DNA of 44,507 bases from an uncultured Balneola sp. (GTDB lineage Bacteria > Bacteroidota > Rhodothermia > Balneolales > Balneolaceae): the NCBI GenBank assembly GCA_913058495.1, contig CAJXQC010000025.1, forward strand, positions 1 to 44,507, in the 5' to 3' direction. Positions within the stretch are counted from its first letter, which is position 1. Each line of letters starts with the position of its first letter. The notes under the pieces are model-generated. The model was not told the DNA's origin, did not search any database, and worked only from the letters and a program-made list of their open reading frames with translations. This document shows positions 1 to 8,369 of this stretch, in pieces. The translations under genes were made by a program, and so were the position numbers.

Positions 1-36
1 ACTTTTGTCTTGATACAAAAGTAGCAAAAGATCAAG
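1..36. repeat. hairpin with loop complementary to its 3' tail (Bacteroidota-type intergenic repeat)
   Basis: Positions 1-8 (ACTTTTGT) pair perfectly with 15-22 (ACAAAAGT), leaving a 6-nt loop CTTGAT at 9-14. The loop is itself complementary to ATCAAG at 31-36, so an H-type pseudoknot or an alternative pairing is possible. From memory, similar sequences recur between genes in many Bacteroidota genomes; that is not checked here. The element may continue beyond the window edge. Confidence 0.5.
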
Positions 37-61
37 CCGAAGTATTTAAGACGGGCTCACT

Positions 62-172
62 GATCCTGCGCTGAATAATCCTAAAGGTCTTCATTCATTC
101 TGAGAAGATTATGACACTTTTCACCAGAAAGGATTATTCCTGCTTCGCAGACGCATCCGGATCATGCTCTCT
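62..172. repeat. imperfect long inverted repeat in intergenic DNA
   Basis: AATAATCCT at 74-82 is matched by AGGATTATT at 130-138. Outside these arms GATCC/TGCG at 62-70 faces CGCAG and CCGGATC near 145-171, giving an interrupted outer stem. No coding frame is convincing across 1-224. It lies just downstream of the minus-strand CPBP gene, so it could affect the 3' end of that transcript, but no T-run follows the stem on that strand. Confidence 0.35.
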
Positions 173-224
173 TTTCCGTCTTAAATCCTAAAGGCGAATT
201 TTTTCTAGAACTTTCATTACAAGA

Positions 225-1139
225 CTAGTCACTCACTCTCTTGTAATCATTCTTAAAACTCTCATCTAACTCAAGTTTCCCGGACGGATTTTGTTTTCGG
301 GCATATAAAAGAATACAGATCAGAATAAAAATCATCCCTAAAATTCCGAGTAATCCGGCCTCGGGTCCAAACTTACCACCGGTCCAAATATCCGGGCCAG
401 TTTCGTTTGTTTGTAGAACAGACCGCCTTCCATCAAGTCCGCTTACAGGTAATCCGTAAATTCCACCCATTACCCAGTTCCATGAAAAGTGAATTCCTAT
501 CGACATCGCCAGCCTTCCGGTCAATAGAAATGGAACCGCGAGCATAAAGCCCGCCAGAATAATATTAAAGGTAGAAATTGCAGATGCATTTGGATTTCCT
601 GCATGGGCAAGACCGAAAAGTACTGATGTTAAAATAACAGCAATCCATGAAGCTTGTTGAGAAGTAATTTTTCCGAAAGTAAATCCTTCAGCTAAGTTTT
701 TTATGGGGTAACCTCGAAACAGCAGTTCTTCATAAAACCCAACTGAAAGCATTGTCATGAAGTATGTAAACGCTGACCATCCCCACATTTCAATACCTGC
801 TCTTTGCCAACCGTAACCTGTAATTTCCAGCCAGGAAGATCCGTATTCGATCGAAAAAATGATGGTCTGGGCTAGAAAAGCGATAAAAACTCCGAGCCCA
901 AACTCTATCCACCATACTTTTGAGACCTCGAGACCAATCGAAGAAATAGGTCTTTTATCCATTCCCTTTACAACAAGAAAAGCAGCTAGGAGGCATCCTA
1001 AAGAGATGGAGAGCGAAGCTACCCAGCTAATGGAAATAAGGCTAGAAGGTCTTATGAAAAGAATAGAAATAACCAAAAATACCACGATTCGAATTCCGGC
1101 CCGGAACCTCTGTTCAGAATTATTGTAAAGAATATTCAT
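225..1139 (-). CDS. CPBP family intramembrane metalloprotease
   Basis: The 304-residue protein is very hydrophobic, with about eight predicted membrane segments, and carries the family signature of the CPBP (CAAX protease and bacteriocin-processing) proteases. This comprises EExxxR at Glu137-Glu138-x3-Arg142, His179 in FGLAHAGNP and His217 in HFSWN. In characterised members these residues bind the catalytic metal within the membrane. Bacterial CPBP proteins are linked to prenyl-protein processing, bacteriocin self-immunity or anchoring of partners, and nothing nearby shows which applies. It is divergent from the next gene, with about 70 bp between the starts, so it is likely transcribed alone. 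The ATG start precedes a short polar stretch and the first membrane helix. Family assignment is firm; substrate unknown. Confidence 0.9.
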   Translation of the reverse strand: MNILYNNSEQRFRAGIRIVVFLVISILFIRPSSLISISWVASLSISLGCLLAAFLVVKGMDKRPISSIGLEVSKVWWIEFGLGVFIAFLAQTIIFSIEYGSSWLEITGYGWQRAGIEMWGWSAFTYFMTMLSVGFYEELLFRGYPIKNLAEGFTFGKITSQQASWIAVILTSVLFGLAHAGNPNASAISTFNIILAGFMLAVPFLLTGRLAMSIGIHFSWNWVMGGIYGLPVSGLDGRRSVLQTNETGPDIWTGGKFGPEAGLLGILGMIFILICILLYARKQNPSGKLELDESFKNDYKRVSD

Positions 1140-1210
1140 GCGGGTTGGCTTGTTATTAACTTGTTCAATCCATTCCTTAAAATACTAACTCTTTAAAGAA
1201 CTACATCATT

Positions 1211-1864
1211 ATGAAAAGATATGTTTTGCATACCGAGAAAGAAATTATAGAAGAAAATTTTAGTGTTACATCTTCATCAGAGTCACTATTTGAGCCTTCC
1301 TATAATGTTTTTCCGGGATCTCCAATGCCTGTAGTTTTTCATGATTCTGAGCGGGAAATTAAATCAGCTGTTTGGGGAATTAGTTCCAAAAAAGAAAAGA
1401 TCACAAGCTTCAGCAAAAATGAAGTAGAGGAAAACTCGATCAAAGGACTTGAGTTAAATCCCTGTATTATTCCGGCAAGCGGCTTTTACTTATGGAAGCA
1501 ATCCGTTGATGATAAATATCCTTTTTATATAAGAATGTTGGGAAGAGAGGTCTTGGGGTTAGCAGGACTGTATCAGGAAACTGAAGACAAGAGCGGAAAG
1601 AAGTCATTGGAATTTGCTGTAATTACAAAAGCATCAAATGTACTGCTTCAGCCACTAGAGCCTACTATGCCTTGTATTTTAGATCCCGGGAATTTTGAGC
1701 AATGGATAAAAGGGAATGAAAAAGAAGTACTGCAATCTCAGTTTCAGGACACACAATTAATACCGGATTTAGCTGTATACAGAGTGCCTGAATTGGTGAA
1801 TGATCCATCAAATAATTCTAAAGAACTTATACAAGCTATCCCAAAGCTGAGAGACGATGACTAA
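1211..1864 (+). CDS. SRAP (YedK/HMCES)-like protein lacking the catalytic residues
   Basis: The 217-residue protein matches the SRAP fold throughout. YNVFPGSPMPVV (31-42) corresponds to the family's YNVAP block, CIIPASGFYLWK (85-96) to the xCFADGWFEWK block, FAVITKASN (135-143) to the central strand, and the ending VND...ELIQAIP to VgNvKNqGAELIQPV. Active SRAP proteins begin Met-Cys-Gly-Arg and use Cys2 to cross-link abasic sites in single-stranded DNA. This one begins Met-Lys-Arg-Tyr, so Cys2 is gone. The catalytic Glu (E105 of YedK) is Leu94, and the catalytic His of the IHDRRP block is Glu150 in LEPTMP. The gene is intact, so this looks like a catalytically altered paralogue rather than a decaying gene. 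It may still bind DNA; that is inference. Confidence 0.8.
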   Translation: MKRYVLHTEKEIIEENFSVTSSSESLFEPSYNVFPGSPMPVVFHDSEREIKSAVWGISSKKEKITSFSKNEVEENSIKGLELNPCIIPASGFYLWKQSVDDKYPFYIRMLGREVLGLAGLYQETEDKSGKKSLEFAVITKASNVLLQPLEPTMPCILDPGNFEQWIKGNEKEVLQSQFQDTQLIPDLAVYRVPELVNDPSNNSKELIQAIPKLRDDD

Positions 1865-1929
1865 AGGAAATTTTGATTCCATAATTGATTCGATTAATAT
1901 TCTTAAAACTTTAAATAAGTGGAGGAGTT

Positions 1930-2313
1930 ATGGAAGGCAAGAATATGGCAGTTTGGTTTGAGATCCCGGTTAAGGACATTCAAAGAGCTAAGAAATTCTA
2001 TGAGGCTATTTTTGATATAGAACTTTCGGGTATGGACATGGGAGATGAGTTCAAAATGGAAGTTTTTCCGGGTGATCAAGACTCTGTGAGTGGAGCTTTG
2101 GTTTATAATGATTCCTGGTACAAACCAAGCAAAACGGATGGTCCTTTACTTTATCTAAATGGTAACCCTGACTTACAAGCTGTTCAGGATAAGATTGAAG
2201 CGGCGGGTGGAACCGTTACTATTCCAAAACGAGAAATTTCTCCCGATTATGGTTATATGGCTGTCTTTGAAGACACCGAAGGGAATAGAGTAGCATTGCA
2301 TTCTAATAGCTAA
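1930..2313 (+). CDS. VOC family protein (glyoxalase/bleomycin-resistance fold)
   Basis: The 127 residues form one VOC domain of two beta-alpha-beta-beta-beta modules. The N-terminal block WFEIPVKDIQRAKKFYEAIF and the C-terminal block YGYMAVFEDTEGNRVALHS are typical. VOC proteins include dioxygenases, isomerases, epimerases and antibiotic-binding proteins; this small PhnB/YdcJ-like subgroup mostly lacks an assigned substrate. The C-terminal Glu/His region could give metal ligands, but the usual first-strand His is replaced (MAVWFEIP). A clear Shine-Dalgarno GGAGGAG at 1921-1927 lies a few bases before the ATG, which decides the start. It is about 65 bp after the SRAP-like gene and could share its transcript. 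Confidence 0.85.
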   Translation: MEGKNMAVWFEIPVKDIQRAKKFYEAIFDIELSGMDMGDEFKMEVFPGDQDSVSGALVYNDSWYKPSKTDGPLLYLNGNPDLQAVQDKIEAAGGTVTIPKREISPDYGYMAVFEDTEGNRVALHSNS

Positions 2314-2326
2314 AACTGGATTCGGA

Positions 2327-2440
2327 TTGGAAACTTTTGACATAGTAATGGTTATCGCCATCATCCTGTTTGCAAGGCTCGGGGTGCGCTTAGTTTATAA
2401 ATGGCACAGTCAAAAAAAGGATATAGATCCTGAAGAGTGA
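2327..2440 (+). CDS. possible small membrane protein (37 aa, TTG start; or 30 aa from ATG 2348)
   Basis: Immediately after the VOC gene an open frame encodes one hydrophobic segment, IVMVIAIILFARLGVRLVY, followed by a charged tail KWHSQKKDIDPEE and a stop at 2438-2440. The hydrophobic-then-charged layout fits a single-pass membrane micropeptide. No good ribosome-binding site precedes either candidate start, and translation might depend on coupling to the VOC stop at 2311-2313. I do not recognise the family. It could be chance; conservation in relatives would decide. Confidence 0.3.
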   Translation: METFDIVMVIAIILFARLGVRLVYKWHSQKKDIDPEE

Positions 2441-2494
2441 CGAAACAAATAGCTTTTGATACGCGTAATTCCCCTGCAACAAAAACTATTTATT

Positions 2495-3583
2495 ATGCGC
2501 TACATTTCGACCAACTTGTTTAAGAAAATTTCATTCCTGTTTTTAACTGTTCTCTTTACATCTGTTGCTTATGCTCAATCGAACATCCGGAAGGGAATTA
2601 CTTTATTTGAGGAAGGAAAAATTGAAGAGGCTCGATCATTTTTTAAAACCCATCTCAAATCAAATAAAAAAGATGCGGAAGCGAACTTCTACATGGGACG
2701 TACTCATTTTGATGAAGATGAATTCGGAGAAGCAGCTGACTGGTTCGAAAAAGCAGCAGATTACGATGAAGGAAATTCTAAATATCATATGTGGCTGGGT
2801 CATGCTTATGGTTCCAGAGCCCAGAACGCTCCAACCATCAAGCAGCCTTTTTTAGCAAGGAATTCCAGAAAAAATTATGAGAGATCAGTTGAGCTTGCGC
2901 CCAAAAATATTGAAGCCAGAGAAAGTCTGATCGAATATTATTTACAGGCTCCGGGGTTTCTTGGCGGAGGAGTGGATAAAGCAGAGAATCAAGCGAACGA
3001 AATAGAAAAACTCGACCCGATAGCTGGCGGAATGGTATGGGGTAGGATTTACACATATACAGACCAAGTTGAGCTCGCGCATGAAACCTATTCAAACTTG
3101 ATCAAAAATCATCCTGATGCAATGCCTCCATATTACATGTTGAATACTTACTACTATAATGAAGGCGAATTTGAAAGTGCTGTGCAATTAACAACAAGTC
3201 AATTAGCTCAAAACGACACTATTCCTATTATTTATGTTAATCGAGGGAATTCATTACAACAACTGGAAAGATTTGATGAAGCTGTAGATGATTATATAAA
3301 AGCTCTTTCTCTCGATTCAACTTTGTATACAGCTCATTATCAGATAGGTAGATTAGCGGCAGTATCAGGAACGCGTCTTGAAATGGGAGAGGAATCTATA
3401 AGGAAATTTAACTCCAAAACAGACATTTATAACAACGCTACTTTAGCCTGGGGTTACTATAGATTAGGTGCTATTCTGGAACATAAAAAAGAAATTGAGT
3501 TAGCAAAATCCTCATATGAGTTTGCTCTGAAATTAGATAAAGATCACGAGGAAGCTAAAAAAGCATTATCGAAGTTCAACTAG
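2495..3583 (+). CDS. secreted tetratricopeptide-repeat protein
   Basis: From ATG 2495 the product is 362 residues. It begins with a Sec signal peptide (Lys-rich, then FLFLTVLFTSVAYA, probably cut before QS) followed by several TPR-like helix pairs. Visible repeats include KGITLFEEGKIEEARSFF, ANFYMGRTHFDEDEFGEAAD, the AVQLTTSQ region, INRGNSLQQLERFDEAVDD-like and YYRLGAILEHKKEIELAKSS near the C-terminus. TPR arrays bind other proteins, and the signal peptide puts this one in the periplasm or on a membrane surface. An upstream TTG at 2456 is in frame, but the residues it would add spoil the signal peptide. The gene is convergent with ppgK, with about 18 bp between the ends. Partner and role unknown. 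Confidence 0.8.
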   Translation: MRYISTNLFKKISFLFLTVLFTSVAYAQSNIRKGITLFEEGKIEEARSFFKTHLKSNKKDAEANFYMGRTHFDEDEFGEAADWFEKAADYDEGNSKYHMWLGHAYGSRAQNAPTIKQPFLARNSRKNYERSVELAPKNIEARESLIEYYLQAPGFLGGGVDKAENQANEIEKLDPIAGGMVWGRIYTYTDQVELAHETYSNLIKNHPDAMPPYYMLNTYYYNEGEFESAVQLTTSQLAQNDTIPIIYVNRGNSLQQLERFDEAVDDYIKALSLDSTLYTAHYQIGRLAAVSGTRLEMGEESIRKFNSKTDIYNNATLAWGYYRLGAILEHKKEIELAKSSYEFALKLDKDHEEAKKALSKFN

Positions 3584-3601
3584 TCAGTATAAACCAACCA
3601 A

Positions 3602-4363
3602 TTAGTGATTGATATTAACAGAAGGAGCTTGTTTTAAGGAAGCGAAGTAGGCCGCACCCACAATACTGGCTTCATTTTTGAAGGTGGCAGGTTTCAACTT
3701 AGTGTTAATCTTAATAAAAGGGAATGTCTTTTCGGGCTTTTTACTGACTTGCCCACCGAGTATAAAAAGATCAGGGTGGAAAACACGTTCGTAATGTTCC
3801 AAAGAAGCTTGCAATCTTTTAGCCCAGGTTTTTCTTTTGATACCTTCCTTCTTTCGAGCTCTGTTAGAAGCCTGATCTTCAATTGGCATTCCTTTGATTT
3901 GCATTAATCCAAGTTCAGTATTTGGAAGAAGTGAACCATTATTGAAAATAGAAGATCCTACACCTGTTCCTACCGTTAATACAATTGTAGTTCCCCGTTG
4001 ATTTTTACCGGCACCAAAAGTCATTTCAGCTAATCCCGTTGCGTCAGTATCATTAATGACATTTACATTACAACCGGTAATTTCTGAAAAAAGATGATTG
4101 GCATCAGCGTCAACCCAAGCTTCGTCTATTCTGTTTGCAGATAATACAATGCCTCTGTTCATTGCTGCCGGGAAAGCACAACCGATTGGACCATCCCAAT
4201 CAAACTGCTTAACAATGTGATGCATTTTAGAAATCAACTTATGGGGACGGGAATCTTCAAGTTCACCCGTAGTTTTTTTCTTGGATATTATTTCTCCAAG
4301 AACGGTATTTACTATCGCTCCTTTAATTCCATAACTGCCGATATCAATGCCAAGTACTTCCAA
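3602..4363 (-). CDS. ppgK: polyphosphate glucokinase (ROK family)
   Basis: This is a ROK-fold sugar kinase that phosphorylates glucose using polyphosphate (or ATP). The N-terminal phosphate loop reads VLGIDIGSYGIKGAIV. The central INDTDATGLAEMTFGAGKN and LTVGTGVGSS blocks and LLPNTELGLMQIKG match actinobacterial PPGK proteins closely. As in other PPGKs, the zinc-binding CxCGxxGCxE motif of ordinary ROK kinases is absent. The frame remains open upstream to a TTG at 4408, but that stretch runs into the secA terminator hairpin. Family N-termini start at the equivalent of (M)EVLGIDIG, so I choose TTG 4363. In PPGKs the residue after ELG is usually His; here it is Leu. Confidence 0.85.
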   Translation of the reverse strand: MEVLGIDIGSYGIKGAIVNTVLGEIISKKKTTGELEDSRPHKLISKMHHIVKQFDWDGPIGCAFPAAMNRGIVLSANRIDEAWVDADANHLFSEITGCNVNVINDTDATGLAEMTFGAGKNQRGTTIVLTVGTGVGSSIFNNGSLLPNTELGLMQIKGMPIEDQASNRARKKEGIKRKTWAKRLQASLEHYERVFHPDLFILGGQVSKKPEKTFPFIKINTKLKPATFKNEASIVGAAYFASLKQAPSVNINH

Positions 4364-4403
4364 ATTGTTAAATATACCTGTTAAGCTTTTTAATCTTAGA
4401 AAA

Positions 4404-4430
4404 CACAAAGAATTCTCTGTGTTCTTTGTG
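4404..4430 (-). terminator. probable terminator of secA
   Basis: On the minus strand, just after the secA stop codon, CACAAAGAA (4430-4422) pairs perfectly with TTCTTTGTG (4412-4404) around a 9-nt loop. The stem is followed by TTTTCT on that strand. The arms and loop (CACAAAGAACACAGAG) also resemble a common bacterial palindromic repeat, so this may be a repeat doing duty as a terminator. It separates secA from ppgK. Confidence 0.55.
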
Positions 4431-4438
4431 GTTAAAAA

Positions 4439-7400
4439 TCACTTCTCAACCATTACCCAGCCTTTATTTTCCACCATGTCTTTAGCATACTTCCATTTAA
4501 TACCTTCTTTCACTTCACCGGTGGTGGTATTTTGGATGCTGACTTTATCATTTCGTCCGGGTTCATCTTCAACTACTACAGGTTTACGTTTTACGTTTGG
4601 TCCCATTGGTTTTTGCTGATTTCCGTTCTGTGATTGCCCGCCTTGCATTCCCATATTAGTAGAGTCTGCCTGACTTGCTTTCATACGGCTGGTGTCAAAT
4701 CTGGATTTTTGTTTCTGAGCTTGCTGAAGGCTGTCATTATTGGCTTGTCCTTCCGGTATTGATTTCCAAATGGTGGAAATCACTTCAGTATTGATCATTC
4801 CGATCAACTGTTTGAACATATCAAAAGCTTCGCGCTTGTATTCCAATAGTGGATCTTTTTGTCCGTACGCTCGAAGTCCGATACCTTCTTTTACAGAATC
4901 CAATTCGCGTAAATGTTGCATCCACTTGTCATCGATAGTTGCCAGAACAGCTGTTCTTTCCAGAGCCCGGGCAACTTCTTTACCTTCGTTTTCTAATGCA
5001 GCATCAACATCTACAACCACGCGCATTCTCTTAATGCCGTCTGTAAAAATTACCTGAACTCTTTCAGGACGATTTTCAGCTTCACTTTCTGCAATTCGTT
5101 TCATCACTTCGTAAAGAGGTTTCGCCATACGCTCTTCTTTTTGGCGATACACTTCCAACGCTTTGTCAATGATCTTGTCAACAAGTTCATCCGGATTCAT
5201 TTTTCTCCAGGCTTCCTCATCAAACTCCACATCTACGGCAAGGTTGATCAGAATTTCCTGATGAAGACCGGCATAATCTCCTGCAGCAATATGCTCTTCG
5301 ACTAGATCTTCAACGAAATCCTCCAACATATCCATGATATCAGAGATCAACTGGTCTCCGGATAGAGCGTGACGACGACGAGCATAGATCACATTACGTT
5401 GATTGTTTAATACATCATCATATTCCAGCTGCTTCTTTCTTATGCTGAAGTTATTTTGCTCCACTTTTGATTGAGCTCGTTCCAAAGATTTTGTCATCCA
5501 AGGATGGGTAATAACTTCACCTTCTTCAAAATTCAATCGGTCCATCACATTGGCAACACGGTCAGAGCCAAACATTGACATCAGGTTATCTTCCAGAGAA
5601 ACATAAAACTGAGATTCTCCGGGATCACCCTGACGACCGGAACGACCACGAAGCTGCAAATCAATTCGGCGAGATTCATGTCGTTCAGTACCAAGAATTG
5701 CTAAACCGCCATTTTCTTTTACTCCTGGAGCTAATTTAATATCGGTACCACGACCTGCCATATTCGTTGCCACGGTAACAGCACCGGGCTGTCCTGCAGA
5801 CTTTACGATTTCGCTCTCACTGGCGTGTTGTTTCGCATTCAATACATTGTGAGGAATTCCTGCTCTTTGGAGCATTCTACTCATGGTTTCAGAAACATCA
5901 ACGCTGGTAGTACCAACCAAAACAGGTTGTCCTTTTTCATGATATTCACGAACCTTTTCAATAGAGGCGTTGAATTTTTCACGCTTCGTTTTAAAGATAA
6001 GATCTTCTTTATCATCGCGCTGAATAGGTCGATTGGTAGGAATCACTATTACATCCAGATCATAAATTTCGTTGAATTCACCTTCTTCCGTTTCAGCAGT
6101 ACCTGTCATGCCTGAAAGTTTGTGGTACATTCTGAAATAATTCTGAAGGGTAATAGTAGCGTACGTTTGTGTAGACGCTTCCACCTTTACTTGCTCTTTC
6201 GCTTCAATTGCCTGATGTAAGCCATCAGAATATCGACGACCTGAAAGTACACGGCCTGTATGTTCATCAATGATCTGAACTTTTCCATCCTGTACGATGT
6301 ACTCATCTTCTTTTTCGAAAAGGGTGTAAGCTTTCAGAAGCTGATTTACAGTATGAATTCTATCACCACGTTCTGCGAATAATCTGTGAAGCTCATTGAA
6401 ACGCTGCTCTCTTTCCTGACGAACTTCTTCTTTAGCTTCTTCTATTTTTTTCTCTTTGTATTCGTCGCTGAGTTCTTTCTGTTTTACTTCTTCAACCTTT
6501 TCTGTTTCAAGCTGTTTAATTTCTTCTTCGATGTCTGAAGTTTCAGCACCCAGGTCAGGAATTATAAAAAAGTCAGGATCTTCTCCTTTTTTGGTAATGA
6601 ACTCACGACCTTTTTCAGTCATTTCGATGGAGTTCAATTTCATATCTACAGCGTAATATAAATACTCGTCTACCTCAGGCATATTTTTGGCATTATCCTG
6701 AAGATAAAATGCTTCTGTTTTTTGAATCATCTTCTGGATACTAGGCTCCTGAAGCATTTTTCTGAAACGTGAGTTCTTCGGAAATCCACGTTGTGCTCTG
6801 AATAACGCCAAACCGGCTTTTTCTTCATCCCCGGCTTCGAGATGTTTTTGAGCTTCCTTCACTAACTCAGAAACCAGTTTCTTTTGGGCGTCAACCAGTG
6901 ATGCCATTCTTGGTTTCATTTCCTCATATTTATCCGACTTGTTATCGTTCGGAACCGGACCCGAAATAATAAGTGGTGTTCTTGCTTCATCAATAAGGAT
7001 GGAATCAACCTCATCAATAATAGTATAGTGATGCTCGCGCTGAACCAATTGTTCCTTTTCGATTACCATGTTATCACGTAGATAATCAAAGCCGAATTCA
7101 TTATTAGTTCCGTAAGTAATGTCTTTGCGATATGCTTTTCTTCGGCCTTCAGAATTTGGTTCGTAATTGTCAACACAAGCAACTTCCAATCCGTGGAAAT
7201 TGAAGATAGGTTCGTTCCATTCGGCATCACGTTTTGCAAGATAATTGTTAACCGTAATTACATGAACACCTCGTTCCGCAAGCGCATTTAGATAAGCGGG
7301 GAAAATAGCTACAAGTGTTTTACCTTCACCGGTTTTCATTTCTGCGATCTTTCCCTGATGAAGTGTAATTGCACCAACCAGCTGTACATCATAAGGAATC

Positions 7401-7825
7401 ATATTCCATTCAACCTCATCCCCAGCTACTTTCCAGCTTTTACCGACAAATCGACGGCAGGTATCTTTAAGCACGGCATAAGCTTCGGGCAAAATGTCAT
7501 CTAAAGTATCTTCGAGTATATCGAGCCACTCTTGTTCCAGAATATCCAGTTCATCGGATAACCTTCTGCTCTCACCTTGCGATAAGTTTTCAATGTCATC
7601 CATTTTAGCCTTTACTTCTTCTATTTTTATAGAAGTTTCGGCGGTGGCATCCTTGATCTTTTGTTTGAATTCCTGAGTCTTTGCTTTCAGTTGTTCATCG
7701 CTCAATTTCTCCATTTCAGGTCCCAGAGCATTGATTTCATCTACAATGGGTTGGATAGTTTTGATGTCTTTTTCACTCTTGGAGCCAAAAATTTTGGTAA
7801 AAACCTTTCCGATCTTATCTAACAT
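4439..7825 (-). CDS. secA: preprotein translocase ATPase SecA (long form, no C-terminal zinc finger)
   Basis: SecA is the motor that pushes unfolded preproteins through SecYEG. The 1128-residue product shows Walker A GEGKT at 166-170, Walker B DEVD at 271-274, the preprotein cross-linking region, helicase-type motifs (GTTSVDVSE, ATNMAGRGTDIKL, LRGRSGRQGDPG) and the helical wing/scaffold. Compared with the roughly 900-residue E. coli enzyme it has a charged coiled-coil insertion at about 430-490, typical of Bacteroidota-type SecA. The C-terminus keeps PGRND, but the usual CxCGSGKKxKxCC is replaced by KVSIQNTTTGEVK...KYAKDMVENKGWVMVEK, so the zinc/SecB-binding tail is missing. It is divergent from cspA across a 180-bp region and ends at a hairpin. 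Confidence 0.98.
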   Translation of the reverse strand: MLDKIGKVFTKIFGSKSEKDIKTIQPIVDEINALGPEMEKLSDEQLKAKTQEFKQKIKDATAETSIKIEEVKAKMDDIENLSQGESRRLSDELDILEQEWLDILEDTLDDILPEAYAVLKDTCRRFVGKSWKVAGDEVEWNMIPYDVQLVGAITLHQGKIAEMKTGEGKTLVAIFPAYLNALAERGVHVITVNNYLAKRDAEWNEPIFNFHGLEVACVDNYEPNSEGRRKAYRKDITYGTNNEFGFDYLRDNMVIEKEQLVQREHHYTIIDEVDSILIDEARTPLIISGPVPNDNKSDKYEEMKPRMASLVDAQKKLVSELVKEAQKHLEAGDEEKAGLALFRAQRGFPKNSRFRKMLQEPSIQKMIQKTEAFYLQDNAKNMPEVDEYLYYAVDMKLNSIEMTEKGREFITKKGEDPDFFIIPDLGAETSDIEEEIKQLETEKVEEVKQKELSDEYKEKKIEEAKEEVRQEREQRFNELHRLFAERGDRIHTVNQLLKAYTLFEKEDEYIVQDGKVQIIDEHTGRVLSGRRYSDGLHQAIEAKEQVKVEASTQTYATITLQNYFRMYHKLSGMTGTAETEEGEFNEIYDLDVIVIPTNRPIQRDDKEDLIFKTKREKFNASIEKVREYHEKGQPVLVGTTSVDVSETMSRMLQRAGIPHNVLNAKQHASESEIVKSAGQPGAVTVATNMAGRGTDIKLAPGVKENGGLAILGTERHESRRIDLQLRGRSGRQGDPGESQFYVSLEDNLMSMFGSDRVANVMDRLNFEEGEVITHPWMTKSLERAQSKVEQNNFSIRKKQLEYDDVLNNQRNVIYARRRHALSGDQLISDIMDMLEDFVEDLVEEHIAAGDYAGLHQEILINLAVDVEFDEEAWRKMNPDELVDKIIDKALEVYRQKEERMAKPLYEVMKRIAESEAENRPERVQVIFTDGIKRMRVVVDVDAALENEGKEVARALERTAVLATIDDKWMQHLRELDSVKEGIGLRAYGQKDPLLEYKREAFDMFKQLIGMINTEVISTIWKSIPEGQANNDSLQQAQKQKSRFDTSRMKASQADSTNMGMQGGQSQNGNQQKPMGPNVKRKPVVVEDEPGRNDKVSIQNTTTGEVKEGIKWKYAKDMVENKGWVMVEK

Positions 7826-8005
7826 AAACTGTGCAATACTTTTAATAAAAAATGATATGTATGCTATTTACATACAGCATGATAAATTACGCAATTATTG
7901 TACCAATTTTTTATAGGATGTAGGATATAAATAGTAAATAGTGGTTGTTAGTAATAAAAACCATATATTGCACACTTACACAAACAATTATATAAGTAAA
8001 TTAAT

Positions 8006-8209
8006 ATGAGTACAGGAACAGTAAAGTGGTTTAATTCAGATAAAGGATATGGTTTTATAACACCTGATGAAGGTGGAAAAGACTTATTCGTACACCACTC
8101 TGAAATTCAAACTGATGGCTATGCAGAATTAAAGGATGGTCAAAAGGTAGAATATGAAGTAGGCGAAGGTCAAAAAGGACCATGCGCGAATAATGTTGTT
8201 GGTTTATAA
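8006..8209 (+). CDS. cold-shock protein (CspA family)
   Basis: The 67 residues form one cold-shock domain, a five-stranded OB fold that binds single-stranded RNA/DNA and melts RNA structure. RNP1 is KGYGFI (13-18) and RNP2 is DLFVHHS (26-32); length and spacing match CspA exactly. The gene stands alone, with 180 bp to the divergent secA gene. That stretch is AT-rich and would hold both promoters; a loose TATATTGC element lies near 7967, but I see no confident site. A strong intrinsic terminator follows at 8278-8313. The gene is likely abundantly expressed; whether it responds to cold cannot be read from the sequence. Confidence 0.97.
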   Translation: MSTGTVKWFNSDKGYGFITPDEGGKDLFVHHSEIQTDGYAELKDGQKVEYEVGEGQKGPCANNVVGL

Positions 8210-8277
8210 GCCAATCATTACGTAGTTCCTGACTTAAAGAAAGGAATTTTCGGAAGCTTGCTTCCAACATATAAATT

Positions 8278-8313
8278 AAAGCCTTGTTCTGTTTACAGAG
8301 CAAGGCTTTTTTT
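8278..8313 (+). terminator. rho-independent terminator of the cold-shock gene
   Basis: AAAGCCTTGTTCTG and CAGAGCAAGGCTTT form a 14-bp stem (one G-T wobble) around the loop TTTA, followed by a T-run. This is one of the strongest hairpins in the window. A smaller GGAAG-CTTG-CTTCC hairpin lies just upstream at 8252-8265. Confidence 0.9.
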
Positions 8314-8369
8314 ATGGAATAAATTGATCAATGGAAACCATTACCTAATCGTTTTGATTCTCCTTTTCT

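Noticed and set aside
4364-4408. N-terminal extension of ppgK to TTG 4408
   Set aside because: It would place the start inside the secA terminator hairpin and add residues not found in the family.
7858-7880. TGTATG-ctattta-CATACA hairpin just upstream of secA (minus strand)
   Set aside because: Only a 6-bp AT-rich stem in AT-rich DNA; no sign of an arrest peptide or known secA leader.
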